Of a DNA stretch of 19,360 nucleotides, positions 6,654 to 14,247 are shown in pieces. The stretch covers positions 1-19,360 of the forward strand of contig JBMFXC010000051.1 in assembly GCA_049964655.1 (NCBI GenBank), written 5' to 3'. The stretch comes from JAJZJT01 sp049964655. GTDB lineage: Bacteria; Actinomycetota; Acidimicrobiia; Acidimicrobiales; RAAP-2. Position 1 is the stretch's first letter. Each line of letters begins with the position of its first letter. Under the pieces are notes generated by a model that did not search any database, had not been told where the DNA came from, and worked only from the letters and a program-made list of their open reading frames with translations. The position numbers were made by a program, and so were the translations under genes.

Positions 6654-7415
6654 GTGGGAGCCTGGAGGGGGAGTGCAGGTGCACTGGACGAGGCTGTCCC
6701 GGCGCGGCCCGGCTGGCACGAGGACGACCTCGCTACGACGGCACCGGTCGTGGCACCTTCCCGCTCGGACAAGCCGTCCCGGCGGACGTCGGTGGTCGAC
6801 GGTGCCCTCGCGTGCATCGCCCGTCTGGGGACGGCCAAGACCACCATCGACGACGTGGCTCGGCACGCCGGCGTGTCGCGAGCAACGGTCTACCGGGTCT
6901 TCCCCGGCGGCAAGGAGGAGCTGTTGGCTGCCGTCGCCGACACCGAGCGCGCCCGGCTGTTCTCTGCCCTGGGGGCGCGCATGGGTGCCGCCGACGACCT
7001 CTGCGACGTGCTCGTGGCCGGCATCGTCGAGGCGACGACCAGGATCCGCGACCACGCCGCGCTGGCCTACCTGATCGAGCACGAGCCCGGCACCGTCCTC
7101 GGCCATCTCTGTTTCGACGACGCCGAGCGGCTCCTGTCGACGGCAGCGACCTTTGCGGCGCCGTTCCTCGGCCGGTGGATGGACGAGGACGAGTCCCTCA
7201 GGGTCGCCGAGTGGTTGGCCCGGATCGTCCTCTCCTACACCGTCACGCCGTCGGACACCGTCGACCTGACCCGCGAGGCGGACGCCCGGTGGCTCGTCGA
7301 GACGTTCGTACTTCCGGGCATCGAGTCCCTCGGTGCAGCACCGAGTGCCTCCAGAGGCACATCCCGCGGCAGCGCGGCTGCGCCGACGGCCGCCCGCCCG
7401 CGTTCGTTCCACTGA
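6654..7415 (+). CDS. TetR/AcrR-family transcriptional regulator (second paralogue)
   Basis: A TetR regulator of 253 residues if it starts at GTG 6654. The helix-turn-helix is GTAKTTIDDVARHAGVSRAT then VYRVFPGG, beginning near residue 60. The C-terminal helices include WLARIVLSYTVTP, matching the first TetR. The protein is longer than usual at both ends: about 46 low-complexity residues precede SVVDGALACIARLG, and a Ser/Ala/Arg-rich tail follows PGIESLG. GTG 6654 has no Shine-Dalgarno, but its promoter would start transcription at that codon, so a leaderless message is likely. An internal GTG at 6750 would give a more ordinary 221-residue protein and cannot be excluded. The gene ends 37 bases before the ferritin-like gene, which may be under its control. 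The ligand is unknown. Confidence 0.88.
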   Translation: MGAWRGSAGALDEAVPARPGWHEDDLATTAPVVAPSRSDKPSRRTSVVDGALACIARLGTAKTTIDDVARHAGVSRATVYRVFPGGKEELLAAVADTERARLFSALGARMGAADDLCDVLVAGIVEATTRIRDHAALAYLIEHEPGTVLGHLCFDDAERLLSTAATFAAPFLGRWMDEDESLRVAEWLARIVLSYTVTPSDTVDLTREADARWLVETFVLPGIESLGAAPSASRGTSRGSAAAPTAARPRSFH

Positions 7416-7422
7416 GGTTCCC

Positions 7423-7428
7423 TACAGT
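7423..7428 (+). promoter_or_regulatory. Putative -10 element of the ferritin-like gene
   Basis: TACAGT fits TANNNT and lies between the tetR stop and the ATG at 7453. A start near 7435 would leave a leader of about 18 bases containing the Shine-Dalgarno AGGGGG (7440-7445), 7 bases before the ATG. The -35 region is weak. No clear palindromic TetR operator is visible. Confidence 0.35.
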
Positions 7429-7452
7429 CCAGACAGCACAGGGGGTTGCACC

Positions 7453-8604
7453 ATGGGTGACACGCACGAGGCCGAGGAGGCCAGGAGGGCGACCGAGGAG
7501 ATCATCGGCCGCAGCGACATCAACGACTTCGAGGCCATCCTGTCCGTCGTGGGCACGGAGGAGGCCGACGGCCGTCACGTGGTCCACTCGGAGTACGACT
7601 CCATCTTCACCTGGGACTACGAAAAGGGCGCACGTCCCAAGCTGCACAAGCTCTACGAGAAGGCCAAGTCGGCCCAGTGGAACGGCGAGACCGACCTCCC
7701 CTGGGACACCGACGTCGACCAGGAGAAGTTGGTGATGGAGAGCGCGGCCGCCGCCGGGGGCTTCACTGCCGGTTTCGACCTCACCGGGACGCCTGTGGAG
7801 AAGTGGACGGACAAGGAGTGGCTGCGCTTCGGCGTCGAGAGCCAGAACTGGACCCTCTCGCAGTTCATGCACGGCGAACAGGGGGCGCTGATCTGCACGG
7901 CGAAGATCGTCGAGTCCGTCCCCTGGGTCGACGCCAAGTACTACGGCGCCACCCAGGTGATGGACGAGGCACGCCACGTCGAGGTCTTCGCCAAGTACCT
8001 CGACGAGAAGCTCTCGGGGCACTACCCGATCAACGCCCACCTGCGCATGCTGCTCGACGACATCATCGCCGACTCGCGCTGGGACATGACCTACCTGGGC
8101 ATGCAGATCATGGTGGAGGGCCTGGCGCTCGCTGCCTTCGGGTTCATGCACCAGATGACCGGTGACCCGCTCCTCAAGACCTTGCTCCGCTACGTCATGG
8201 CCGACGAGGCACGTCACGTCGCTTTCGGCGTGCTCAGCCTGCAGGAGTTCTACTCGGGCCTGAGCGCGGCCGAGCTCCGCGAGCGTCAAGAGTTCGCCTT
8301 CGAGGCCGCGGTGCGGATGCGCGACCGCTTCCTCCAGCAGGAGGTGTGGGACCGCATGGGTGTCGACCCCAAGGCGATCGTCCCCGTCGTGGCCCAGGCT
8401 CCCGACCGCACGGCGTTCCAGGCCTTGCTCTTCTCGAAGATCGTTCCCAACTGCAAGAAGCTGGGCCTGCTGGACGGGGCGGACGGCTGGTTGCGCACCA
8501 AGTTCACCGAGCTGGGTGTGATCGAGTTCGAGTCGTGGACGGACACCTCGGAGGAGTACGACGCCCTGGCGTCGACCCCGCCCAAGGACCGGGTTGCCTT
8601 CTAG
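7453..8604 (+). CDS. Ferritin-like diiron-carboxylate protein, probable oxygenase or oxidase
   Basis: A 383-residue protein with two copies of the diiron signature E-x29-E-x2-H. First set: E142 (MHGEQGAL), then E172 and H175 (VMDEARHVEVF). Second set: E222 (MVEGLALAAF), then E252 and H255 (MADEARHVAFG). These six residues form the usual carboxylate-bridged two-iron site of the ferritin-like superfamily (R2 subunit, acyl-ACP desaturases, AurF-type N-oxygenases, bacterial multicomponent monooxygenases). I cannot place it firmly in a named subfamily and do not assign a substrate. No signal peptide or membrane segment is present, so it is cytoplasmic. ATG 7453 is well supported by AGGGGG at 7440-7445. 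It lies directly downstream of two paralogous TetR genes, suggesting inducible expression. It sits inside an otherwise biosynthetic neighbourhood and has no ferredoxin or reductase gene next to it. Confidence 0.88.
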   Translation: MGDTHEAEEARRATEEIIGRSDINDFEAILSVVGTEEADGRHVVHSEYDSIFTWDYEKGARPKLHKLYEKAKSAQWNGETDLPWDTDVDQEKLVMESAAAAGGFTAGFDLTGTPVEKWTDKEWLRFGVESQNWTLSQFMHGEQGALICTAKIVESVPWVDAKYYGATQVMDEARHVEVFAKYLDEKLSGHYPINAHLRMLLDDIIADSRWDMTYLGMQIMVEGLALAAFGFMHQMTGDPLLKTLLRYVMADEARHVAFGVLSLQEFYSGLSAAELRERQEFAFEAAVRMRDRFLQQEVWDRMGVDPKAIVPVVAQAPDRTAFQALLFSKIVPNCKKLGLLDGADGWLRTKFTELGVIEFESWTDTSEEYDALASTPPKDRVAF

Positions 8605-8644
8605 GCCGGGCGCCGGGCTCTCCGTGGACGGCGAGACTGGCTGG

Positions 8645-8650
8645 TACGCT
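8645..8650 (+). promoter_or_regulatory. Putative -10 element upstream of dapA
   Basis: TACGCT fits TANNNT. Its expected start site (about 8657-8658) is next to a GTG at 8659 that opens a 15-codon ORF ending on the dapA start. No firm -35 box. Confidence 0.35.
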
Positions 8651-8658
8651 CGTCGCCG

Positions 8659-8706
8659 GTGAGCCCCGCCTCCACAGCCGTCCGTCTGCACAAGGCGACG
8701 TCATGA
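8659..8706 (+). CDS. Possible 15-codon leader ORF coupled to dapA
   Basis: GTG 8659 opens a frame encoding MSPASTAVRLHKATS. It ends at TGA 8704-8706, which overlaps the dapA ATG as ATGA. The GTG sits 8 bases after a TANNNT box, the position expected for leaderless initiation, which is common in actinobacteria. There is no run of Lys, Thr or Met codons, so classical amino-acid attenuation is not indicated. A role would more likely be translational coupling. Chance occurrence is quite possible for so short an ORF. Confidence 0.25.
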   Translation: MSPASTAVRLHKATS

Positions 8707-9623
8707 GCGGGGCAGGCGCGCCCTTCGGGTCGGTGGTCACGGCCATGGTGACGCCGTTCGACGGCGACGGTCGCCTCGACCTCGACGCGGCGGTCGCGCT
8801 CGCCCGTCACCTGGTCGACCACGGCAGCGACGGCCTGGTGGTGGCCGGCACGACCGGAGAGGGACCCACGCTCGCCGACGACGAGCGCCTCTCGCTCTTC
8901 CGGGCCGTCGCCGAGGCGGTGACCGTACCGGTCCTCGGTGCCACCGGGACGAACGACACTGCCCACTCGGTGGCGCTTACCCGTGCCGCCGTTGACACCG
9001 GCATCGACGGGATCTTGGTCGTGACCCCGTACTACAACCGCCCCTCGCCCGAAGGGCTCGCCGCCCACTTCGGAGCCGTTGCCGCAGCGACGACACTGCC
9101 GGTCATGCTCTACGACATCCCCGTCCGGACCGGACGTCGGATCGGCACCGACCTCACCTGCGAGCTGGCCCGGTCTCATCCGACCATCGTCGCTGTCAAG
9201 GACGCCACCGGCGACGTGGCCGGCGCAGCCCGGACGGTCGCCCAGGCGCCGCCGGGCTTCGTCGTGTACTGCGGAGACGACGCGTTGACCCTGCCCTTCC
9301 TGTCGATCGGAGCGGTTGGCGTCGTGAGCGTCGCCTCGCACTGGGCGGGGCCGGCCCTGGCCTACCTGGTCGAGGCCCACCAGGCCGGCGACGTGAGGAC
9401 GGCTGCCGAGGTGAACCGAAGCCTCCTGCCCTCGTACGCCTTCGAGGCGACCGACCGCTTTCCCAACCCGATGCCGGCCAAGGCTGCCTGTCGTGCCCTC
9501 GGCCTGCCGGTGGGCCAGTGCCGCCTGCCGCACCCGCCCGCTCCGGCCGAGCTCGACGAGGCAGCGGCGGTGATCGTCGCGGCGGCCACCGCCGACGCTG
9601 CCGACCGGGCGTCCGTTGCCTGA
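8703..9623 (+). CDS. dapA: 4-hydroxy-tetrahydrodipicolinate synthase
   Basis: A 306-residue TIM-barrel aldolase condensing pyruvate with aspartate semialdehyde, the first committed step to diaminopimelate and lysine. The Schiff-base lysine is K166 in VAVKDATGD. The proton-relay residues are T50 and T51 (AGTTGEGPTL) and Y137 (MLYDIPVRTG), with the carboxylate-binding Arg at R142. PYYNRPSPEG is the conserved segment containing Y110-Y111. ATG 8703 is preceded by AAGG at 8692-8695, 7 bases away, and gives the family N-terminus (PFGSVVTAMVTPFD). DapB lies 2.8 kb upstream, separated by the TetR/diiron insert. The 3' end overlaps the start of the RNase J gene, the dapA-rnj order known from Mycobacterium. 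Confidence 0.97.
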   Translation: MSGAGAPFGSVVTAMVTPFDGDGRLDLDAAVALARHLVDHGSDGLVVAGTTGEGPTLADDERLSLFRAVAEAVTVPVLGATGTNDTAHSVALTRAAVDTGIDGILVVTPYYNRPSPEGLAAHFGAVAAATTLPVMLYDIPVRTGRRIGTDLTCELARSHPTIVAVKDATGDVAGAARTVAQAPPGFVVYCGDDALTLPFLSIGAVGVVSVASHWAGPALAYLVEAHQAGDVRTAAEVNRSLLPSYAFEATDRFPNPMPAKAACRALGLPVGQCRLPHPPAPAELDEAAAVIVAAATADAADRASVA

Positions 9624-11340
9624 CCCGTCACGCAGTCCCGGCGGGTCCGGCGGACTGAGTGGTGCCGACGGAGGTGGGCCGGCCCCGGTCCGCATCGTGT
9701 TCTTGGGCGGGCTCGGCGAGATCGGACGCAACTGTGCCTGCATCGAGGTGGATGGGCGCATCCTCGTGCTGGACGTCGGGATCATGTTCCCCGACCCCGA
9801 CATGCCCGGGGTCGACCTCGTGCTGCCCGACTTCTCCTACTTGCGCGAGAACGCGGCGCGGGTCGACGGGGTGGTGCTGACGCACGGGCACGAGGACCAC
9901 GTCGGCGGGCTCGCCTATCTGGCCCGCGACTTCCCCTTGACCGTCTACGGCTCCGAGCTGACCCTCGGGCTGGCTCGCAACCGGGTCTCCGAGGCGGGGC
10001 TCGACGACCAGGTCACCTGGGTGCCGGTCGCGGACGGGGAGCGACGGAGGATCGGACCGTGCGACGTGGAGTTCATCCCCGTCACGCACTCCGTCCCCCA
10101 CGCCTTCGCCATCGCTTTCCATACTCCTCAGGGTGTGGTGCTCCACTCGGGTGATTTCAAGCTCGACCTGCACCCCGTCGACGGTCGCCGGACCGACCTG
10201 ACCCGGATGGGCGCGCTCGGAGCGGACCCCGGCGTGCGCCTGCTCCTGTGCGACTCGACCAACGCCGAGGAGCCGGGGTTCACCCCGTCGGAGACCACCG
10301 TGGGGGAGACGCTGCGCAAGGTGTTCCTCGCCCGGCCCGGTCGCCGCTTCGTGGTCACGAGCTTCGCCAGCCACCTGCACCGGATCCAACAGGTCGTCGA
10401 CGCCGCCATCGCCGGGGGTCGCAAGGTGGCCACCCTCGGGCGCTCGATGCAGAAGAACGTCGCCTTGGCGCGTCAGCTCGGCGTCCTCACCATCCCCGAC
10501 GAGTCACTGGTGGACATCGGCGAGGTCGAGGACCTTCCCCCGGGGCAGGTCTGCGTCATCTCGACCGGCTCGCAGGGTGAGCCGATGTCCGCCCTGGCCC
10601 GGTTGGCCACGGGGGACAACCGCTTCTTCCGCCTGCGTCCCGACGACGTCGTCGTGATCAGCGCCCACCCGATCCCCGGCAACGAGTGGTCGGTCGGCAA
10701 GGTGATCGACGGCCTGCACCGCCTGGGCGTCGAGGTGGTGCACTCGGGCGTGGAAGCCGTCCACGTGAGCGGCCACGCCCGCCGGGGCGAGCTGGCGACG
10801 CTGCACTCGGTGGTCCGTCCCGAGCACGTCATCCCGGTCCACGGCGAGTACCGACACTTGGTCAACCACGCCCGCCTGGCCGAGACGATGGGCAGTTCCT
10901 CTGATCGGATCGTCCTGTGCGAGGACGGTGACGCCGTCGTCCTCGACGAAGGAGGACTGCACCGTGACGGGACGGTGCCCGGTGGCTACCTCTTCGTCGA
11001 CGGCTCGACCGTCGGCGACGTCGGGCATGGCCTGCTGCGCGACCGCATGGTGCTCGCCGAGGAAGGCGTGGTGATGGTCGTGGCGACGGTCGATCTCCGG
11101 GCGGCCGACGTGGTGGGCGTCCCCCAGGTGGTCACCCGGGGTTGGGCCGTCGACCCGGTCACCGAAGCCGTGCTCGAGGAGGCCCGGACGGCGGTGGCCG
11201 ACGCCCTTGCCCGCGCCCTCGCCGAAGGGAACCAGGACCACGAGTCGCTGTCGCGGACAGCCCGGAAGGTGCTCGGACGGATGATCGGCACGCGGACGCG
11301 ACGACGTCCCATGATCGTTCCGGTCATCGTCACCGTCTGA
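9616..11340 (+). CDS. rnj: Ribonuclease J
   Basis: A 574-residue metallo-beta-lactamase/beta-CASP ribonuclease with 5'-3' exo- and endonuclease activity in mRNA decay and rRNA maturation. The zinc motif HxHxDH is H90-G-H92-E-D94-H95 within VVLTHGHEDHVGG. LHSGDFKLDLHP supplies the later metal-ligand Asp. The beta-CASP domain includes LLLCDSTNAEEPGFT, VVTSFASHLHRIQ and ISTGSQGEPMSAL. VSGHARRGELATL and IPVHGEYRHL are the closing motifs, and a C-terminal domain follows to residue 574. I chose TTG 9616, overlapping the end of dapA by 8 bases, because it is the only standard start upstream of the first strand (VRIVFLGGLGEIGRN). It leaves a 24-residue Gly/Ser-rich lead, as in mycobacterial RNase J. 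No Shine-Dalgarno is obvious, so translational coupling with dapA is likely. Confidence 0.96.
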   Translation: MPDPSRSPGGSGGLSGADGGGPAPVRIVFLGGLGEIGRNCACIEVDGRILVLDVGIMFPDPDMPGVDLVLPDFSYLRENAARVDGVVLTHGHEDHVGGLAYLARDFPLTVYGSELTLGLARNRVSEAGLDDQVTWVPVADGERRRIGPCDVEFIPVTHSVPHAFAIAFHTPQGVVLHSGDFKLDLHPVDGRRTDLTRMGALGADPGVRLLLCDSTNAEEPGFTPSETTVGETLRKVFLARPGRRFVVTSFASHLHRIQQVVDAAIAGGRKVATLGRSMQKNVALARQLGVLTIPDESLVDIGEVEDLPPGQVCVISTGSQGEPMSALARLATGDNRFFRLRPDDVVVISAHPIPGNEWSVGKVIDGLHRLGVEVVHSGVEAVHVSGHARRGELATLHSVVRPEHVIPVHGEYRHLVNHARLAETMGSSSDRIVLCEDGDAVVLDEGGLHRDGTVPGGYLFVDGSTVGDVGHGLLRDRMVLAEEGVVMVVATVDLRAADVVGVPQVVTRGWAVDPVTEAVLEEARTAVADALARALAEGNQDHESLSRTARKVLGRMIGTRTRRRPMIVPVIVTV

Positions 11341-11413
11341 TCGCGAGGCGGACGCGTGGTCGACTGCCCGGCCTAGGCCTCCGGTGGTCCTCGGAACAGG
11401 CGGTAGACGGCGG

Positions 11414-11419
11414 TAGCCT
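11414..11419 (+). promoter_or_regulatory. Putative -10 element of ftsK
   Basis: TAGCCT fits TANNNT and ends 9 bases before the GTG at 11429, with no Shine-Dalgarno between. Transcription would start within a few bases of the start codon. The 88-base rnj-ftsK gap otherwise contains a 10-bp palindrome GGCCTAGGCC (11370-11379) with no loop. Confidence 0.35.
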
Positions 11420-11428
11420 GGGCATACC

Positions 11429-14161
11429 GTGCGCACTGCGACCACAGGCCCATCCCGCCGGCCCGGCTCGGCGCGACCGAGGTCCGGCTCGTCTGCGACG
11501 TCCCGCGGCACGACCCGGGCGACCCGGGCGACCCGGGCGACGCCGTCACGGAGCGGCCCCCCTGCCCACCGATCGACGGCGCCCTCACGGACGCGCGGTC
11601 GGTCGACGGCTGCTGCCCGCCGTTCGCCCGCCGCCGAGCTGGTAGCTGCTCACGCCGCCGACCTGTGGGGGATCGGGCTGGTGACGCTGGGCCTGTTGGC
11701 TGCCGTGGCCGTCTACGCCAGTTCACTCGGGCCGGTCGGGCGGCTGGTGCGAGTGGCCCTCGGCGACCTGCTGGGCTGGGGCCGGTTGTTGGTACCGGCC
11801 GTCGTGCTGGCCGTCGGCGTCCGGATGGTCGTCGGCCGGCGCGAGGACGGGCAGGGCAAGGGTGAGCCGGTGCGTGCGGTCGTCGGTGGATCGCTGGCGC
11901 TCGTCGCCGTGGCCGGCCTGGCCAGCCTGGCCGGGGGCTCCCCGGGGATCACGGCGTCTACCAGGCTGGTGGCCGGAGCAGGCGGGTGGCTCGGCGCGGT
12001 GGTGGGTGACCCGCTTCGTGCCGGCCTGGAGGGCGTCGGGGCAGCCACCGTGCTGGTGGCCGTCCTGGTCGTCGCCCTGGTGTTGTTCACCGGTGTCACC
12101 GTCCGACGGGCCGTAGCGGCGTTGCTGGCAGCGTCCGGCGCGGTCGCCGCCGCCGCCCGCCCGGGCGACTCGATGGTGCCGTCAGCGGGAGACGGCGCCG
12201 ACGGCGGCGCGGTCGACCGTCGGACCTCGGCTCCGTTGCCCGGCGTGCCCGCCTGGATGGGCCCCAGGGGCTCCGAGGCCGAGCGCCCCTCGGGTGCCAG
12301 CCAGGGGCTCGACGAGGGGCTCGATCCCGCTCGGGCGGAGGTGCCGCCGGGGATCGCCGACGGCACCGACCTGTTCGAGGTCGTCGACGTCGCTGTCAGT
12401 GCTGCCATCAGTGAGGACGCAGCCGGTGACGGGGCAGCCGGTGACGGGGTAGCCGGTGACGGGGTAGCCGGTGACGGGGCAGCCGGTGACGGGGCAGCCG
12501 GTGACGGGGTAGCCGGTGACGGGGTAGCCGGTGACGGGGTAGCGACGAGCGATCCGGTCGCTGTCCCCGCTGAGGCGGCTCGCCCTGGTGGTGGCGACCA
12601 GCTCGAGCTGCGCCTCGGGCCGTCCGTGGGGGAGTGGCGCCTCCCGCCGGCCTCCCTGCTCAAGCGGTCCCGTGCCCGGGCCGTCGACAGCGCAGAAGTG
12701 GCGGCGGGCGGGGCGACGCTGGTCGCGGCGTTGGCTGCCCACGGGGTCGACACTCGTCTGGTGGGCCAGACGGTGGGTCCGTCGGTCACCCGGTACGAGC
12801 TCGAGCTCGGTCCAGGGGTGAAGGTGGCCCGGGTCACCTCGCTGGCCAAGGACGTCGCCTACGCCATGGCGTCACCGGACGTGCGCATCCTGGCCCCGAT
12901 CCCCGGCAAGTCGGCCATCGGGGTCGAAGTCCCCAATCGTCATCGTCAGCTCGTCTCCCTCGGGGACATCCTCTCCTCACCCGAGGCGGCCGCTGCCCAC
13001 CACCCGCTCCAGGTGGCCCTCGGTCGTGACATCGCCGGCCGGCCGGTGCTGGCCAATCTCGCCGAGATGCCCCACGTGCTCGTCTCCGGGGCGACGGGCT
13101 CGGGAAAGTCGTCCTGCATCAACGCCATCTTGACCTCGATCCTGGCCCGGGCGACCCCCGACCAGGTGCGCCTCATCCTGGTCGACCCCAAGCGGGTCGA
13201 GCTGGGTCAGTACAACGACCTTCCCCACCTGCTGACCCAGGTCGTGGTCGACCCGAAGAAGGCGGCGAACGCCCTCGCCTGGGCGGTCAAGGAGATGGAC
13301 CGCCGCTACGACCTGCTCGCCGAAGTCGGGATGCGGGACATCACCGGCTACAACCGGGCCGTCGACCGTGGGGAGCTCGCCGAGGCCGAAGAGGCGTACC
13401 GACGCCGGACGGTCGGCTCGGATGCCGGCCCGGGGTCCGGGGTCAGCGAGACCGGTGAGGCCGGGGGCGGCGACGCCGATGATCTCGAGCATCGGTACCG
13501 GAGACTTCCCTTCATCCTCGTGGTCGTGGACGAGCTCAACGACCTCATGATGGTGGCGGCGCGCGACGTGGAGGAGTCGGTGTGCCGGATCGCCCAGATG
13601 GCGCGAGCCGTCGGGATCCACCTGGTGCTGGCCACCCAACGTCCTTCAGTCGACGTGATCACCGGGGTGATCAAGGCCAACGTTCCCTCGCGGCTCGCCT
13701 TCTCCGTCTCCTCTCTGGCCGACAGCCGGGTGATCCTCGACCAGCCGGGTGCGGAGCGCCTGATCGGCAAAGGAGACATGCTCCTGCTCACCGCCTCGTC
13801 GTCGGTTCCCCAGCGGCTGCAGGGGCCGTGGGTGAGCGAAGAGGAGGTCCGGGCGGTGACCGCCCATTGGCGACGCCAGCGCTCGCTCGAGGTGGTGGCG
13901 GGGATCGAGGAAGCCGTCGTCGGCGCAGGAGCGAGCGGGGAGGCCGGTGACGACGACGACGTGCTGCTCGGCCAGGCCATCGACCTCGTGGTGCGCTCCC
14001 AGCTCGGGTCCACGTCGATGCTGCAACGCAAGCTCCGGGTCGGCTTCGCCCGAGCCGGCCGGCTGATGGACCTGATGGAGCGCCGGGGGGTGGTGGGGCC
14101 GTCGGAAGGCTCCAAGGCCCGCGCCGTCCTGATGACGCCCGAGGAGCTCGACGCCCGCTGA
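11429..14161 (+). CDS. ftsK: DNA translocase FtsK/SpoIIIE
   Basis: A 910-residue septal DNA pump that clears and sorts chromosome termini at division. Residues 1-70 are Ser/Thr/Arg/Ala-rich. Four hydrophobic segments follow (about 75-95, 110-130, 145-162 and 205-228), the FtsK membrane domain. A long acidic/Gly/Ala linker (about 240-400) holds the GVAGD/GAAGD repeats. The alpha/beta motor has Walker A GATGSGKS (G554, K560) and Walker B VVVDELND (D701-E702). ATQRPSVDVITGVIKANVPS and DSRVILDQPGAERLIGKGDM are highly characteristic. The last 70 residues are the DNA-reading gamma winged helix (DLVVRSQLGSTSMLQRKLRV then GFARAGRLMDLMERRGVVGP). GTG 11429 is the start given by the promoter position and keeps all membrane segments. 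The stop overlaps a possible CTG start of the next gene. Confidence 0.96.
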   Translation: MRTATTGPSRRPGSARPRSGSSATSRGTTRATRATRATPSRSGPPAHRSTAPSRTRGRSTAAARRSPAAELVAAHAADLWGIGLVTLGLLAAVAVYASSLGPVGRLVRVALGDLLGWGRLLVPAVVLAVGVRMVVGRREDGQGKGEPVRAVVGGSLALVAVAGLASLAGGSPGITASTRLVAGAGGWLGAVVGDPLRAGLEGVGAATVLVAVLVVALVLFTGVTVRRAVAALLAASGAVAAAARPGDSMVPSAGDGADGGAVDRRTSAPLPGVPAWMGPRGSEAERPSGASQGLDEGLDPARAEVPPGIADGTDLFEVVDVAVSAAISEDAAGDGAAGDGVAGDGVAGDGAAGDGAAGDGVAGDGVAGDGVATSDPVAVPAEAARPGGGDQLELRLGPSVGEWRLPPASLLKRSRARAVDSAEVAAGGATLVAALAAHGVDTRLVGQTVGPSVTRYELELGPGVKVARVTSLAKDVAYAMASPDVRILAPIPGKSAIGVEVPNRHRQLVSLGDILSSPEAAAAHHPLQVALGRDIAGRPVLANLAEMPHVLVSGATGSGKSSCINAILTSILARATPDQVRLILVDPKRVELGQYNDLPHLLTQVVVDPKKAANALAWAVKEMDRRYDLLAEVGMRDITGYNRAVDRGELAEAEEAYRRRTVGSDAGPGSGVSETGEAGGGDADDLEHRYRRLPFILVVVDELNDLMMVAARDVEESVCRIAQMARAVGIHLVLATQRPSVDVITGVIKANVPSRLAFSVSSLADSRVILDQPGAERLIGKGDMLLLTASSSVPQRLQGPWVSEEEVRAVTAHWRRQRSLEVVAGIEEAVVGAGASGEAGDDDDVLLGQAIDLVVRSQLGSTSMLQRKLRVGFARAGRLMDLMERRGVVGPSEGSKARAVLMTPEELDAR
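11512..11538 (+). repeat. 9-bp x 3 tandem repeat near the ftsK 5' end
   Basis: GACCCGGGC occurs three times in tandem (11512, 11521, 11530), encoding part of RATRATRAT in the disordered N-terminal tail of FtsK. The unit keeps the reading frame. Confidence 0.85.
12419..12538 (+). repeat. Two-level tandem repeat in the ftsK linker (15 bp x 8 in 60 bp x 2)
   Basis: Eight 15-bp units of the form GYAGCCGGTGACGGG encode alternating AAGDG and VAGDG (residues about 331-370). The unit pattern is A-A-V-V, A-A-V-V when read from 12419 with circular phase. Bases 12421-12480 and 12481-12540 are identical except for the last base, so a 60-bp block was duplicated after the 15-bp array had formed. Only the second base of each unit's first codon varies (GCA/GTA). 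Confidence 0.95.
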
Positions 14162-14247
14162 CCGGGACAAGCGGGTCCGAGGACGAAGCGCGCTCGGTCG
14201 AGCCCGAACCGGGACGTGCTCCCCGCCGTCGCCGGTGGCGGTGGGCG

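Noticed and set aside
5900..8604. Recent mobile-element insertion carrying the TetR/diiron block
   Set aside because: There is no transposase, integrase, terminal repeat or target duplication, and base composition matches the neighbours. The insert looks stable, and the tetR is coupled to dapB.
8601..9803. 400-codon open frame on the - strand opposite dapA
   Set aside because: It lies opposite the complete dapA gene and has no family motifs.
11370..11379. Palindrome GGCCTAGGCC as an ftsK operator
   Set aside because: A single 10-bp dyad of this kind is expected often in such GC-rich DNA, and nothing else supports a site.
11429..11640. Frameshift in the ftsK 5' region
   Set aside because: The low-complexity S/T/R/A-rich N-terminus is normal for actinobacterial FtsK, and the frame runs without a break into the membrane segments.
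12419..12540. CRISPR-like array
   Set aside because: The units are contiguous with no spacers, keep the ftsK reading frame and encode a peptide repeat.
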